From positions 5,394,001 through 5,458,000 of the forward strand of contig BSYQ01000004.1 in assembly GCA_030272585.1 (NCBI GenBank): DNA of 64,000 nucleotides. Direction: 5' to 3'. The DNA is from Bryopsis sp. KO-2023 (taxonomy: Eukaryota; Chlorophyta; Ulvophyceae; Bryopsidales; Bryopsidaceae). Position numbers and translations under genes: made by a program. This document shows, one piece after another, positions 24,897 to 37,068 of the stretch (positions are counted from its first letter, which is position 1; each line of letters begins with the position of its first letter). Under the pieces are notes generated by a model. It was not told where the DNA came from, did no database searches, and was given only the letters and a program-made list of their open reading frames with translations.

Positions 24897-27800
24897 TCAG
24901 CCATCGTTTTTCCTCGGATGCATGGAGTGTCTCCGCATCGAGTGTTTCCCCATGCTGCCCACCCTCTTCCTCCTTACAGCTTTTTGGTTGTCCGTCGTTT
25001 TGGTTTGGCCCTTGATTTCTTTCAGCATTTTTTTGTTCATTTCCTCCAGTCGGTGATCGATGGCTGAAGGGGTGGTGCCGGCGGGCAAACTCCCGTGAGT
25101 TTCGCCCCCAGGATACCATTTTGACGTCGTCTGCCGTTCATACTCCTCCATCAGTGCCAGTGATTTCCACAGTTGGCCGTAGTCCTGAAAACCAAAGTCG
25201 CTTTCTTGACACCGAGCAATGGTAGCAATGCTTCATTCGATACATAATCTATACTTTTGATAATTATTTAACATTATTTAATTATGTAATCTGCATATTT
25301 TCATAATAAATAAACAATAATAATTATAGTGGGGAGAAGGGCTATGCTTGATTGTGTGTTGGCCTGCCTTTCTTTTCGAAAAACTAAAAACCTTTTAACT
25401 TTCAACTTTTTAATTCTTTTTTAATCTGCGTCAGACACCTACTACCATTCTGAAATATTTGAAACCTCGGAGGGATTTTAAAAAAAATAATAAAAAATAT
25501 GTATATATAATATATTTTAACCTTGTTTGATGCACACCACTGGCTTCATATATTTCTTCTCCTGGCATTACCACTGAGAGGATTTCGGGCTGTTGCAGCG
25601 GGTGCGACTTTTCGAACATCGATACAAACGGTAACCCCATCTCGTCCTCGTCGTCATCGTTGAAATGGCCCATGGAAACTCGAGTCGACAGTTGGTGTTG
25701 ATGCTGAGCATCTTGCCCCTCGTTCAAACCACCCGCAGTTTCTTCATTTCCACATTGCTTGGGTCTGAGCCAAAGCCGAATGGTGCCATCCCAGCCTCCA
25801 GTCACATAAAGTCCCTGGAAAAACAACAAGCAGTGCGGTTTCTTCTACCCCGGCCGCCAGCGAAACCTCCCAATTTTTTACGGGGAAACGATGGCACATG
25901 TGAATCTAAGAAGACCCCATTTGGTTGCTGTGAAAGTTGTGTGTGCGTTATGCACCTCCTGAAGAATAAATTATCTGTCGATCCACACAGTTTCAATAGG
26001 AACACAAATTGGGCTGCAACTGACCTTTTCTGAAAGATACCCGATCGATCGCACGATATCATCATGGCCACGATACCTGAAAGCCATCCACCACTTTCTG
26101 TCCACTTTTCCAAGAATACCAGCAAACCCAATCGAATTGCTTTCAAGTATCTCACTCTTTTCTCACACTTTTTTCCCCTTCTCACACTTTTTAGAGGTTG
26201 TTTTGGCTAACAGGAAAGGTCAACTGACCTGGCAATGGGAACGGGGTCCTCCAGAGTGTATACAGCGACCGATTTGTCCAGGGTGGCGGCCAAAATCAGC
26301 TGGTTGATTTCATCCACGAAAAGGCACTGAACCGAGCCTCCGTTGTAAACAAAAGAATGCAGCAAATCACCCCCACGGCTCCAAATGCGCATCATATCAT
26401 CATCGGCCGCTGTGATCCAGCAGTCTCGGAAAGAAACCCACCGAACCTGAACAACAAAAGCAAAAACAACAGAACACAAATCCTCAAAATTCCGCTCCTT
26501 TCCTTTCAAGCTTTTTTTTTTTCGTTTCTTCAAGAAGAGGGAGTCGATTCGAAAGCCACCCACAAGAGTGGCTCAGTCCTTCCAGTTCAGCATTTTTGCT
26601 AAAAAATATATTAGGGTAACCGAAAGCTACTGGCACTTTACCAAGAACTAACAAAAAATCGATAATGAAATCAAGGCAGAAAATGCAACTTGAAAAAGAA
26701 AAAAATCACAGTAGATCGTTCAGTTTTTTCATTTATACAGATATTCAAAATATATATATTTACATATGCATATACATATTCTCATCCCCTCCCCTCCTCC
26801 TCCACACACACATACACACAAATCACCTGCGTAACCTCTGGTACATCATTTTGAGCATTGTTGATCGCCTCCTGGACGATGTCCAGCGAATCCTCTCCAA
26901 GGCCAACGTCTGATTGAGTCAACCATTTCATCTGGGACCTGTTGTCTGGAGCTCTCGCCCCAGAGTCCTGGACTTCAATAACATCTTGCGCAACATCGCT
27001 GTGCAGCCGATGGTTAAGGACAATCTTGAGGGTCAAAATCTGGGGGTTCGATGCATCCCAAATTTTGACCTGATGCTCCATTCCACACGTCGCCAGGAAC
27101 TTATGCTCCTTGCAGTAGTCCAGGGCTTGAACCGGGGTGTGATGAGCATTCTCGATCGTCTGTCAGTCAGGAGCGTATGTCTGACATAGGGGTATTTCAG
27201 ACATACGTGGTGCACTCATGATGGTCGAGGGTTTTCCTTACCTGCAAGGGTTTCATTTGGAACAAATTCCAGGTCCGGAGCGACTTATCATAGGAAACGC
27301 TGGCCAGAACATTGTCTTCCAGGATGGCCAGGCCGGTGATTCTGTTGGTGTGAGTGTCGAAAAAGGTTGGCAAAGGGGTATCCCCATCCATAGGCACGTG
27401 CCCGTCCAAGTAATGAACCCGAATGCATGCATCCTCGGCCCCGGTGACTATGCACTCCATTTGAGGATCAAACGTTGCACACAGGATCGTGCTACCGTGG
27501 GAAATCGTGTCATCCTATCAAATTTCATGAATGAAGTGAGGTCCCCAAGTTTAAAGAGGTTCATATATTGTTTAATGTATCGCCCTTTTTTTTTTAACCA
27601 GGCTGGGAAACCTCGTGTTTAGAAGCCATCCACTGATGATATCTGGATCAAAATTTTGGCATGAGGAAATTTGATTCGGACGAAAAGCTGACAGGAAAAA
27701 AATGTGCAGGGTACAGAATTGAACAAATACGCACGTCCTCACAGACCCTCTTCTCAGTTTTTTTACTGCCTTTGTTTTTAAAACCTCAAAACATCCGAAT

Positions 27801-30800
27801 GGATACTATAAAAAAAAAAAAAGTCGCATTAGCGATATTTGTTGAATCCCTGCATGTATTTTTTTTAAAGAAAAAATTAAACACTTCGTTCATATCAACG
27901 ATTCTCACCTCTGCATGGTACACGTCGCAGTTTTGCTCAGCATCCAATTTCCAATGCAACAGTCTGCCATTTGTACCGCAAGTGAAAATCCTTTGATACC
28001 CCGCCCCCGTTCCTATCGGAATGATCAAAACATGCTCCACCCATTCATCCCCGTTCCGAAACACCCTGCCAAAACAATCACAAGAAAAGAAAAAAAAACA
28101 TGAATAAACATGAACCTCAGAAAAACACAAAGAACAAAAAAAAATGATGGTCACATAAAAAAGGTACCAGTATCAGTACAAATATATGTGTTTTTCTTGG
28201 GCGTTTTTTTCTGCTTTTTTCACTCCCGTTTTTCTATCAGAAAAGAAAAAATAGGAATTTAAGAGACATCCAAAAAAGCTTGCTCAATTGGACCACTTCG
28301 ACAGCTCTCGTGCCAAAAGTGCCAGAAAGAAAAGGGAAAAAAAACATGACTAAAAATAACATAATTCCCCCCCCCCAAAAAAAAAAGAAAAAAACGAACC
28401 TGTATGCTCCACTGCGGTTATATCGCCAAACGACGATTTGCTTTTCTCTGGTGGCTGCCATTACGAGGTCTGTTTTGGGGGGGACGAACATCAAATTGAC
28501 GCTGAATTGCTTCAATTGATTCGAGTCCTGCACGTAATCGGAAACATTGGCGGGTGCCCTGGGGTCATACGCAACCAGTTTGTTGTTTCTGCCAGTGATC
28601 CAGTACATTTTGGTCAAAGGCACATAAGCGACGATCGTTTGCCCATCGGCCACCCCTTCGAATCGATCCAGGCACCTGTCCACCAGAACTGTCAATACAT
28701 AAATATAAAAAAATAAAAAAAAAGTAAAAAGAATCAACAAGTGGAAAACAAAATGTGTTTCGAGGCTGCAGACCATCGTTCAACATTTTCCGGCACAATT
28801 CAGTCAGTATGCAAAAAATAAAATAAAAATGCAGATATATGCATATATATATACATATGTATTTTTTTGCATATATATATACATATGTATACACCAGCAG
28901 CCCATCATGACTTTTTCCTTTATTGATCCAACTTTAACTATGTAATCTACACACTCAGTTTTCCTCATTAATGTAATATGTACCATAACGACCATAGTCA
29001 GACGGGAAACAAGACTGCAGCCATAAAAGCCAGATGCACACCTCCCCTCCATGCTCCACACTCTGAAACTGCCATCGAAAGACCCCGTTACGACCCAATT
29101 GTTGTCTGTATCCAGCACCATGGAGGATATAGCAGCCGTGTGGCAGTTCTTTATTTTTCTGTAAGACTCCCGGGGTTTTTCGCAGTCGTACAGACACAAA
29201 CATCTATCAAACCTGAGAACAACACACAGAATATATTTCAGATGAAAATTGGAACGATCCAATGAAACTGTCTCTGTATAGGTATGCAGAAAAATCGAGT
29301 TTTTTTTTTTTTTTTTTTTGGGGGGGGGGGGCGGGGAGGGTTGGGTCGGGGTAGGCTGGATTTTGTGCAAGAAATTAAATTTTCAGTTTTCACTTGCTGG
29401 GTGCTGTTGTCTATATGTGTGTGTGTGTTGAAAATATTTTAGCAGTCTGACTGATCCTGGCTTTCAATATGTGAACCCCCCTTTTCCTCTGTTCACCCAC
29501 TGTGTGGTATTCGGCTGGTTTCCTTTTTTTCTTTTTCATATAGCCTTATGTTTGTTTTCTCTCCCAAATCATCGAATCTTTTTTTTTTCCTCTCTCAAGT
29601 GATCATATTTCCATATCTTATATCCCCTTCGTTTGTCTCCTTCAAGCTTTTCCTTATAAAAAAAACAACAAAAAATAACACTTATGGATTTGTGAAGATA
29701 CCCGCCTGTGACCAGTTTTCCTGTGTCTGTGGCGACCAGAGCTTTGACCGCATCGTTATGGCTGGTATCGGGGCCTTTCAGAGTTCCCCCCACTTTTTTG
29801 ATAATGCTTCCGATTTCCTCCTTCGGCTTCTCCAAATCAGGCTTGCCACTCTTCTGTTTCGTTCCGCTTGCACTCAGTTGGGCGGCTCTTCTTGCTTGAT
29901 TCAACTTTTGAACGTCCGAGGTATCCACCTTTACCAAAAAAAAATTAAAAAAAATTGCTCCCCCCCCAAAAAAACAAAACAGAAACAAATAGATAAATTC
30001 AATTGCCGGAATTCTTTTTTAAAGATCAACTCACCTGATGACGCCGTACGAAAGAAGACAAAAAAACAATATTGAAAAAAAAAGAAGGAAAGAAAGAAAG
30101 AAAGGAGGATGTCAATTGTGGTGGCACTTACCTTGAAAATGTTCACTGTTCCCAGACCCCCTGATGCCAAAATTCTCTGTTTCGAATTCCATGCCAATGC
30201 GAAAACTGGGCCATTCAGCATGACAGTCTAACAGACACACACAAGCATCAGTCAACTCAGTAATACCAACCACCCCACGGACGCATCACAATTCGATTCA
30301 AATTCAATCTTCTCTTTTCTCCTCGTTCTTTCGCCGGTTGGCTCGAGTAGCTCAATGCACACAGGTCTGAAATAGCTCTTTTTTTCCAAGATTTGAATTG
30401 CATGCCGTACAGCAAATCCTCACCTGCAGCTCCACACCTCGATCCGTCCACACTATGATGTAGCCATCGATCCCACCAGAAAAGAGCATTTTTACTGTGG
30501 TGGCATACACCAGACTGCTGACCCATCCCTTGTGACCGCTTTGGTTACGAATCAATTGCCCAGTCTTGAAATCCCACACCTTTTCCATCAAAAAAAAAGA
30601 TAACATGTGATATTTAATATATAATATATCAAATTATTATTATATATAATTTTTGTACAATTTTAAAACTTACACCGGTTTCAAGGTTTCAGAAAACTCC
30701 TTTCTTTATTTTTTCGAACAGCCACCGTCCACCAAAGAATGCCCATCACACTCCCGCCAGACGAATCCATGTCTGACACTGACACGCTTCTCACTCTTTA

Positions 30801-30980
30801 TTTAACAATTTATTTATTTCCCCCCCCCCTTCCTTTTGCCATTGTTTTTTCAACACTTGCCTTGATGTCTTTGTCCCCCTGAGCAGCACTATAGATTTCT
30901 TTCCGCATGCGATTGTAAGCCACCGCCATGATTTCCTCATCATGGTTGGTGCCAATCACATGCACCACTTCCATGGCCAT
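24897..30980 (-). CDS. Large WD40-repeat protein (two predicted propellers)
   Basis: Thirteen exons in transcript order: 30980-30861, 30579-30424, 30227-30132, 29928-29702, 29212-29042, 28675-28400, 28065-27909, 27514-27242, 27159-26827, 26446-26229, 26076-26025, 25814 to about 25529, and about 25184 to 24897, giving roughly 870 residues. About 13 blades are visible by their ends (DIKVWDF, GYIIVWTD, FDRCLCLYD, SFRVWS, KLVAYDPRAPANVSDYV, QIVVWRY, RLLHWKL, SLRTWNL, QVKIWDA, MMRIWS, SVAVYTL, TIRLWL), enough for two propellers and a scaffold role. The tail is basic and charged. Intron 1 has a GC donor (aag|gcaagt). The exon 12/13 junction is unresolved: the best-looking donor at 25521 breaks frame, while one near 25528 keeps it. 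I do not recognise the specific orthologue. Confidence 0.82.
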
Positions 30981-31947
30981 CTTGCAGGACCGACCTCCCA
31001 GCGATCAATCGTGCCGGGATGCAACCACCAGGCAGGTTTTTTCCTCCAGAGGTACAGGAAAAAATGGAACAGTTTTCGTGCAGGGTTGAAAGAACGTGAG
31101 GCTCGCGAGAAGTAAGGTGTCAGGGATGACGTCTTTTTTTTATTGTACTGTGCGCTCCAAAACCTGGGAAAGAGTTTTGTGTAAGCGAAGGGATGGCGAT
31201 TGATTTCGTGGGGTCTCGATAAAGAAACCGACGACATGCGCGGGATATCGATGCTGTTTCGCTTCCAGGTTTGTCATATCGTTAACGGGTCGAATTGGTG
31301 GGCTCTGGAACCCACCCTTTCGCGCGCGTCAGGCTTTTCGTGAGGAGAGACGGGGGTAGGGTTTCCTTGGGAAGGAGCTGACCTTTGCTTCTTGGCCTCG
31401 GTTACGGAATTCGAGGGTGTGCTGGAGTGAGTGGGGACAAGGAGGCTCTGTTTCAGAACGCGTCTGGGGCCGATTTTTTAGTGGACAGAAACGAAAAAAA
31501 TCGTCATTTCAAGAATTGGCAGGGAATGGCAGTTAATACAGACATCCTCATCATTGGGGTCGACATGCCCTCTTTTGGCAAGAAAAAAAGACACCATGAG
31601 GCGAAAAGAGGGCAAGGATCCTTGCAATCGCCGATACACTCTCGGCAGGATTTGGAATTCGGTCCCCAGCCAGGCCTCTCGTTGCAAAAAGGAGTGTGAG
31701 GGGGGGGATGTCGATTGGGAAAAAGCAGCGTTGCGACATGAGAAAGGATCACGTATGTTTGAGTTTCCACTCTTTCGCATCAGTCGCATGACAGCAGCTA
31801 CAACCCAAAGTGTTGCGTCTTCCTTCCTTGCGAGGCGGGCCGTTTAAACATGTCGAAAATCGCGCGAGCTCCCAGATTTAGCCCTGGGGTGAAAAAACGA
31901 AAAGAAGACATCACACTTTCTGCAATCGCGATCGGAAAAAAAAAAAA
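30981..31947. promoter_or_regulatory. Divergent promoter region, WD40 / PLAC8 genes
   Basis: About 970 bp between two divergent start codons. No gene is supported; several short overlapping open frames around 31500-31800 on both strands are shadows. No specific promoter motif was assigned. Confidence 0.4.
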
Positions 31948-33811
31948 ATGGCGCAAACTCGAGGGAACAGAGGGGAGCCCTGGCAGAGCGGTGATATACT
32001 GAATTGCTTCGATGACTTCGACACATGTGGGTTGCATCGCGCTTTTTCTTTCTTTTTACGGAAGATATATTTCACGAACGGCAAGGGGGGGGGGGGGGGG
32101 CACTGTGCCCCCGAAACCGCCTCATTCCCCGGTCCAAGTCGGTTGCGGTCTGGGTTTTTTTCCCGTATGCGTGTTGAAAACCCTCCCGCCAGCTCCAGAT
32201 GGTTGATTAACAATCACCAAAGGCAGGAAAGGTCGACATTTATCTCGTGTATGGTTTTCGTGTGGCGCCGCCTTGCGGAACCCACGTGCTTCCTCATCTT
32301 TACGATTTCGCTTGGGATGCGATTTTTCGTTGGAGTTTTGGCTTGTATGTCTGTCTGCTGACCCCCTCTGGCTGGCTGTTGGATCAGGTGTGGTCACAGG
32401 ATGCATGCCATGCCTGGTGTTCTCAGAGAACAGAAGCAGTAGGTCCACAGTTGAAGAAAAAATACGAATCTTATATAAGTATATGAATATATCATCTGGT
32501 CATGGATGAAATCTTGAAAATGACATCAATGCGCATCATGCAGTACGCATTTTTATTGTTGACCGACCGCTGAAAACATCGAAGGATTCTTTTTAATATG
32601 TTCGTGCATTGTGTTTTCTTCCTTCCTTTTCTTTTTCAATAATTTTTTTGAAACCTCGAAAAAAAAACACACACTCGGGACATTTGCATCTATATCCTCT
32701 CAACGCATCATGTGGGGCTAGCTCAACTCCAACGAAAAACACCTCTTTCTTTACTTTTCTGTTTCGAATTTTTTTTTTCCCAGAAAAAAATCTGGAATCT
32801 TTTTACACTTGAGTAGGTCGCTATGGCTGTGCACCTGGGGCCTGTTTCAAGTCTCGAGCTGTTTTGTCTTCTGATTTTTTTTGTTTTTTTCGGGGGCAGT
32901 GTTGCATGGGCATGATAAATCGATGAGGGATGATGTGGATCCCTGCATGATGTATACCACCCTAATGATTCTCAGCGGCTGCACTCTGCAATGCCTCTAT
33001 GCTTATGGCACACGGACAGACATTCGAAGGAAATACAACCTGGAAGAGCAGCCCTGTGGGGACTGCATGACACATGTCTTGTAAGTTGGAAAAATTAAAA
33101 AAAAAAGAAAAAGTATGCAACACAAAAAGACATCGTCAAAACGATGTTATTTTGATAATAAAAACAATACGGACGAGAAACCTGGATGAGTAATTGTTAA
33201 ATGGAGTATATTGTCAAGGTTTCTTTTTCAGGAAAAAAGGAAAAAAGGAAAAAACCGATCTTGAGGAAAAAATCGCAAAGCCAGTTTGGACCCGTATCGT
33301 CGCTCGATGCTGACCTCATCAGATTTCCTCTTTTTTGAATTTTTTTTATTTCATCTAATAAATATTATTAATACATTTTATATTTTCTTCTCACTCCTCT
33401 GCCCTCCCTCCCTCCCTCAGTTGCCACTTCTGCGCGCTCTGCCAAGAGTATCGAGAATTGAAGGCAAGGCCCCTGACCCCTTGGCCATTACCTGCCATCG
33501 ATGCTCAGCCGTTGCCCCCCCAACACCTCCACCAACAACCCACCTCTCCGATGTCCCTTTCTTATCAAGCATCCAGCCCCAGCGCCTCATATCTGCCGCA
33601 ACAGCACATGCCACCACCAACAGCACTGCACCACCCTCAGCCGATTCCTTACTATGCATATGCAAACCCTTATCACATCCCTCCAGTAGGATATTACCAA
33701 GCGCCACCACAGCCCCAGTATCAGCCAGGCACCCCGCTGCCACAGGAAGGGATGATTTTTCCAGGCATCGGCCTCATCAGACATATTCCGAAAACGCAAA
33801 CCCCACCATGA
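31948..33811 (+). CDS. PLAC8 cysteine-rich family protein with Pro-rich tail
   Basis: PLAC8 (FCR/PCR type) proteins are small membrane-associated Cys-rich proteins linked to heavy-metal export and organ size in plants. Exon 1, 31948-32026, encodes EPWQSGDILNCFDDFDT. Exon 2 starts at 32388 and joins in phase 1 to give C-VVTGCMPCLVFSENRSS, the CPC-type motif. A third exon ending at 33080 carries DPCMMYTTLMILSGCTLQC, YNLEEQPCGDCMTH, and joins in phase 2 to 33421-33811 with FCHFCALCQEYRELK, the diagnostic C-terminal motif. The junction between exons 2 and 3 is unresolved: donor near 32442 with acceptor near 32930 gives normal family spacing, while the stronger-looking acceptor at 32899 needs a longer exon 2. 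The last 110 residues are Pro/Gln/Tyr-rich, longer than usual for the family. Confidence 0.8.
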
Positions 33812-35128
33812 CTAACAGGGTTGACTCTTTTTTTTTTTTTTTTCCAGTTGATCGGTGCACGCAGTTTTGTGAAAGAAGGAGGAGAAAGGGAAAAAAAAAA
33901 AAAAAGAAGCCATATCTCCCTCCCTCTCTGTTTTTTTTTTTGAGAAAAAGGGGGGAGGTGGGGGGGGGAGTGTGAGGTACCAGGCAATTTGATGTGCTTG
34001 TGTTATTTCAACGCACTTTTCTTTTTTTTTTTTGGTTTTGAAAGCAGGAATTTCTCAACAATGTTGGATGGTGGAATGAACTTAATTTTTTGTTTTAGAA
34101 AAAAAGAGCATCTGTTTTGTCATGGGTGGCGTTTTTGTTTTGTTTTTCTTTGGGGGGGGGAAGGGGCTTGACAGTGGTTTAAAAACAACAGAATTGTAGG
34201 TGAGAAAAAAAATTTAGGATCTTTTTGGAGGGATGGAAATAGGGGGGTGGAAAAGCATGCTGAGCAATTTTCAGAGTTTTGGTTTTGTGAAGAAAGGTTG
34301 GTTGGGGTGGGGAGTTTTCTCTCCACACATGTTGTCCAATTTTTCTTTTTCCCCCGCTGCTGCGTGCCCCCACCCCCTATTCCATATTTCGTGGTGGTCT
34401 TTTTTTTTTTCTTTTCTTTTTTTCTCATGCACTTTTTCTTTTGATTAAGATTCGGTGTGCATTGGGCAAAGATGCGGATGAGTAGCGAAATATTTGAGAG
34501 GAGGGATTGAATTCTAGCTTGAATGATTGGGGTGGTGGTAGTTTGTGGGGAAATCAGAATGGTGGTTAGCAAAAAGCTGTCGAATTCAATTAAAGGGGGC
34601 TGAAAAAAAAAAGAAAAAAAACAGAACGGAGAAAAAAAAAAGGACTCAGAACTGTATATTATTTGTTTTCACATAGTGGGGTATTTCCAAGATTACTTTC
34701 TTTCTTTCTTTTTTTTTGGGGGGGGAGGGGATGATAAGGGAAGGGTTGCTTGTGTTTAGACAGCAAGTTTCAGTCGGGGGTTCATGCATGTGTTGGTAGT
34801 CGGTAAACATAATGCTAAAAAAAAGAAAAAAAAAGAGAAGAAAAAGTCAGTGCATAAATTCGGAGGGGATCATTGTGGTGGGTGTGGAAAAAAGGAATGG
34901 CTGGTATTTTGCTTTTAGATTTTTATTCCGTGTCCCGTTTCATTGTTCGCCTCCAACGTTCATAAACGTTTTGAGGGGGGCCGATCCGCAGTTGTAAAGA
35001 AGAAAAACCAAAAAGGATGAAACGAACAGAAAAGCAAAAAAAGAACATGTTTTTAGTCATGAAAGACTCTGGGCAGCCGGTATTCTGTACAAAAATTGAA
35101 TGCCTTACTGTATCTGTTTGGGATATTA
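33812..35128. other. Intergenic region downstream of the PLAC8 gene
   Basis: T-, A- and G-homopolymer rich, with no coding signal. It ends at the left TA of the first inverted-repeat transposon. Confidence 0.5.
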
Positions 35129-35988
35129 CCGTACGCACATACTTCAATGTGCCGTTACGGTTACACTGAGATTGGCACGGCACATCGTGTTACGCGTTAC
35201 GCGTTACGTGGGCTGTGGCACACTCATCAATTATGTTACGTACTTGTGTCTGTGTCCAGGCTGCTTTAAAATATCATGTGTCCAGGCTGCTTTAAAATAC
35301 CACACTGTGATATCTGTGATATATGACTAAAATATCCCACTGTCAAGCCTTAACATATTTAATATATTTCATTCTCTGAATTACATCTAAAACTCAATGA
35401 AAACAAAAACGTCTATTGTAGGCTAATATTCTCGTTCATCACAAACACTCCAACCAAAACACTTACGCCTAAGAGGCTTACATGTCGCAAGTCTGACGAA
35501 ACCATCATCAGAACAGTGTACTGTCCCCAAACCAGAAGTAATCCCAGCCTAGATCAGAATTGTCTTTTAATCAATAACTCTTATGTCCAAATAACCCTAA
35601 CAGATCTGAACCTAGCCCAGTCCAGAAGTGTCCAAAAATAAACAATAACATACACATACCCCAAAACAGATAGTTTAGGGGATAGTTGCGGATAGGCCTC
35701 ATGTTCGTCATCTGAATGTGGTGTACAAGGAAATTCCAAATATATTTTCTTGTTGGGGATTTCCAAGAGAAGGACAGAATACCGGAGGAGCAGAGTGCTC
35801 TTCCGGTCCAAAAAGACTAAATCTGGTGTTGGGTGGTTATTGTGGATTGTGGGTGTGATTTTGTTATTCCGACTGTTTTGTGGTGCGCCTGGCACATTGG
35901 CACACATGTTACGCGTTACAACAAGCTTGGCACATCATCAAACATTGTTACACTGAAATCGCTGGCACATTGAAGTCTGTGCGTACGG
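35129..35988. mobile_element. MITE-like DNA element A, TA target duplication
   Basis: An 860-bp segment bounded by 25-bp terminal inverted repeats, 35129-35153 and 35964-35988, that differ at one base; the outer bases are ccgtacgcaca. It is flanked on both sides by TA (35127-35128 and 35989-35990), the target duplication of Tc1/mariner-class elements. Subterminal gttacgcgttac and ggcacat motifs recur on both sides. No transposase frame is seen, so it is non-autonomous. Confidence 0.75.
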
Positions 35989-35990
35989 TA

Positions 35991-36407
35991 CTGTAATACG
36001 CAAATCTTTTCGCGCTACCTTATTTTCGCGCGCGGACCAAAGCACGAAAATAAGGTAGGCGAAAAAAGAGCAGGAACGAAATTAGAGTAGGCGAAAAAAA
36101 AAGGGCTGTTCAGGAACGCAAGCATGTTGCTACAGATTATACCCAATCACGCGCGTGTGGACTTGGCGCAAAAGTACCCCTCGAGCACAAGAAAACCCAA
36201 AGTACCGATTCAACGCAAAAGCACCGTTGATGTCGCGTCCATCGACTTGACGGTAGGATCAGATGCGTCGATCACATGCATTTCTTTCGCGCCTGCTTTA
36301 TTTTCGCGCCTGCGTTATTTTCGTGCCCATCTTTGGAAACGAAAATAAGGTAGGCGAAAAAAAAGACTAGCGATCCTAAAGCAATGTGAAAGATTTGCGT
36401 ATTACAG
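35991..36407. mobile_element. MITE-like DNA element B, abutting element A
   Basis: A 417-bp segment with perfect 18-bp terminal inverted repeats, ctgtaatacgcaaatctt at 35991-36008 and its complement at 36390-36407. It is flanked by TA on both sides, sharing the left TA (35989-35990) with element A. Inside, caccttattttcg-like motifs and their complements (ctaccttattttcg / cgaaaataaggtag near 36015-36058 and again near 36345) make strong hairpins. It has no coding capacity. Confidence 0.75.
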
Positions 36408-37068
36408 TATATCAGCGGTAGTCTTTTTTAAAACATATTTCACAAGTTCAACATGGTTGAAAAAACAACAAGAAAACTTCACCACATTCTACAAACCACA
36501 ATCAGTCTGACCTCCTCCACTGATGGGAAGACAAAGTATCCGAACCATAAAACAACTAGAAAAAAACATCCCAAAAACAACACAACTCATCATTCAAGTG
36601 AAAAAACAAGGCACTGAATGCCCCACACTGCAGCCTTACCAAAAAAAACTATTAAATATCATATCATTCTTTCAAGAATCGATGCAAAACGTGAACCCAA
36701 ATTGGCTGCATGATTGCGAAAAGACAAAGAAAACAATATCGCATTTTCTTTTTCTTTCTGTTTTCCTTTTTTTTTTTTTTCTCTCCTCTCATTTTTCCCA
36801 CCACAATTTTTTTTTTTCCTTTTGTTTCTTTTTCGTTCCTGCTACTTTAACTTAACAAAACTAACTAGAAAAAAAAGTATAAAGTAATATGTGTATATAT
36901 AAACTGTTTCGGGGTTTTGACAGGTTTGACCTAGGAGTCAGACTATAACACATATCCTTAAACAGGCTGCACTCGGCCTCGTATACAACAATTTCAAATT
37001 CAATATATATCTACATATATACATATATATTTAGATATTTTTAGATATGAACACTGTTTCATCAGGTC
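36408..37068. other. Intergenic region between element B and the FAO 3' end
   Basis: An AT-rich stretch with no gene recognised. It carries a SINE-like repeat copy and TA-rich microsatellite next to the 3' end of the alcohol oxidase gene. Confidence 0.5.
36920..37004 (+). repeat. SINE-like repeat, copy 1
   Basis: It shares gtcagactataacacat, ggctgcactcggcc and a tail of the type caatttcaaattcaat with the four other copies. The head is diverged. A tatatac-type microsatellite follows. Confidence 0.6.

Noticed and set aside
32900-32930. Extra residues VLHGHDKSMR in the PLAC8 protein
   Set aside because: Not fully rejected: the acceptor at 32899 looks better, but it needs a phase-1 donor that only exists well past the expected exon 2 end. 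The shorter form fits family spacing.
33286-33975. 229-codon plus-strand open frame
   Set aside because: It overlaps the last PLAC8 exon in another frame; the Cys-rich frame matches the family, so this is a shadow.
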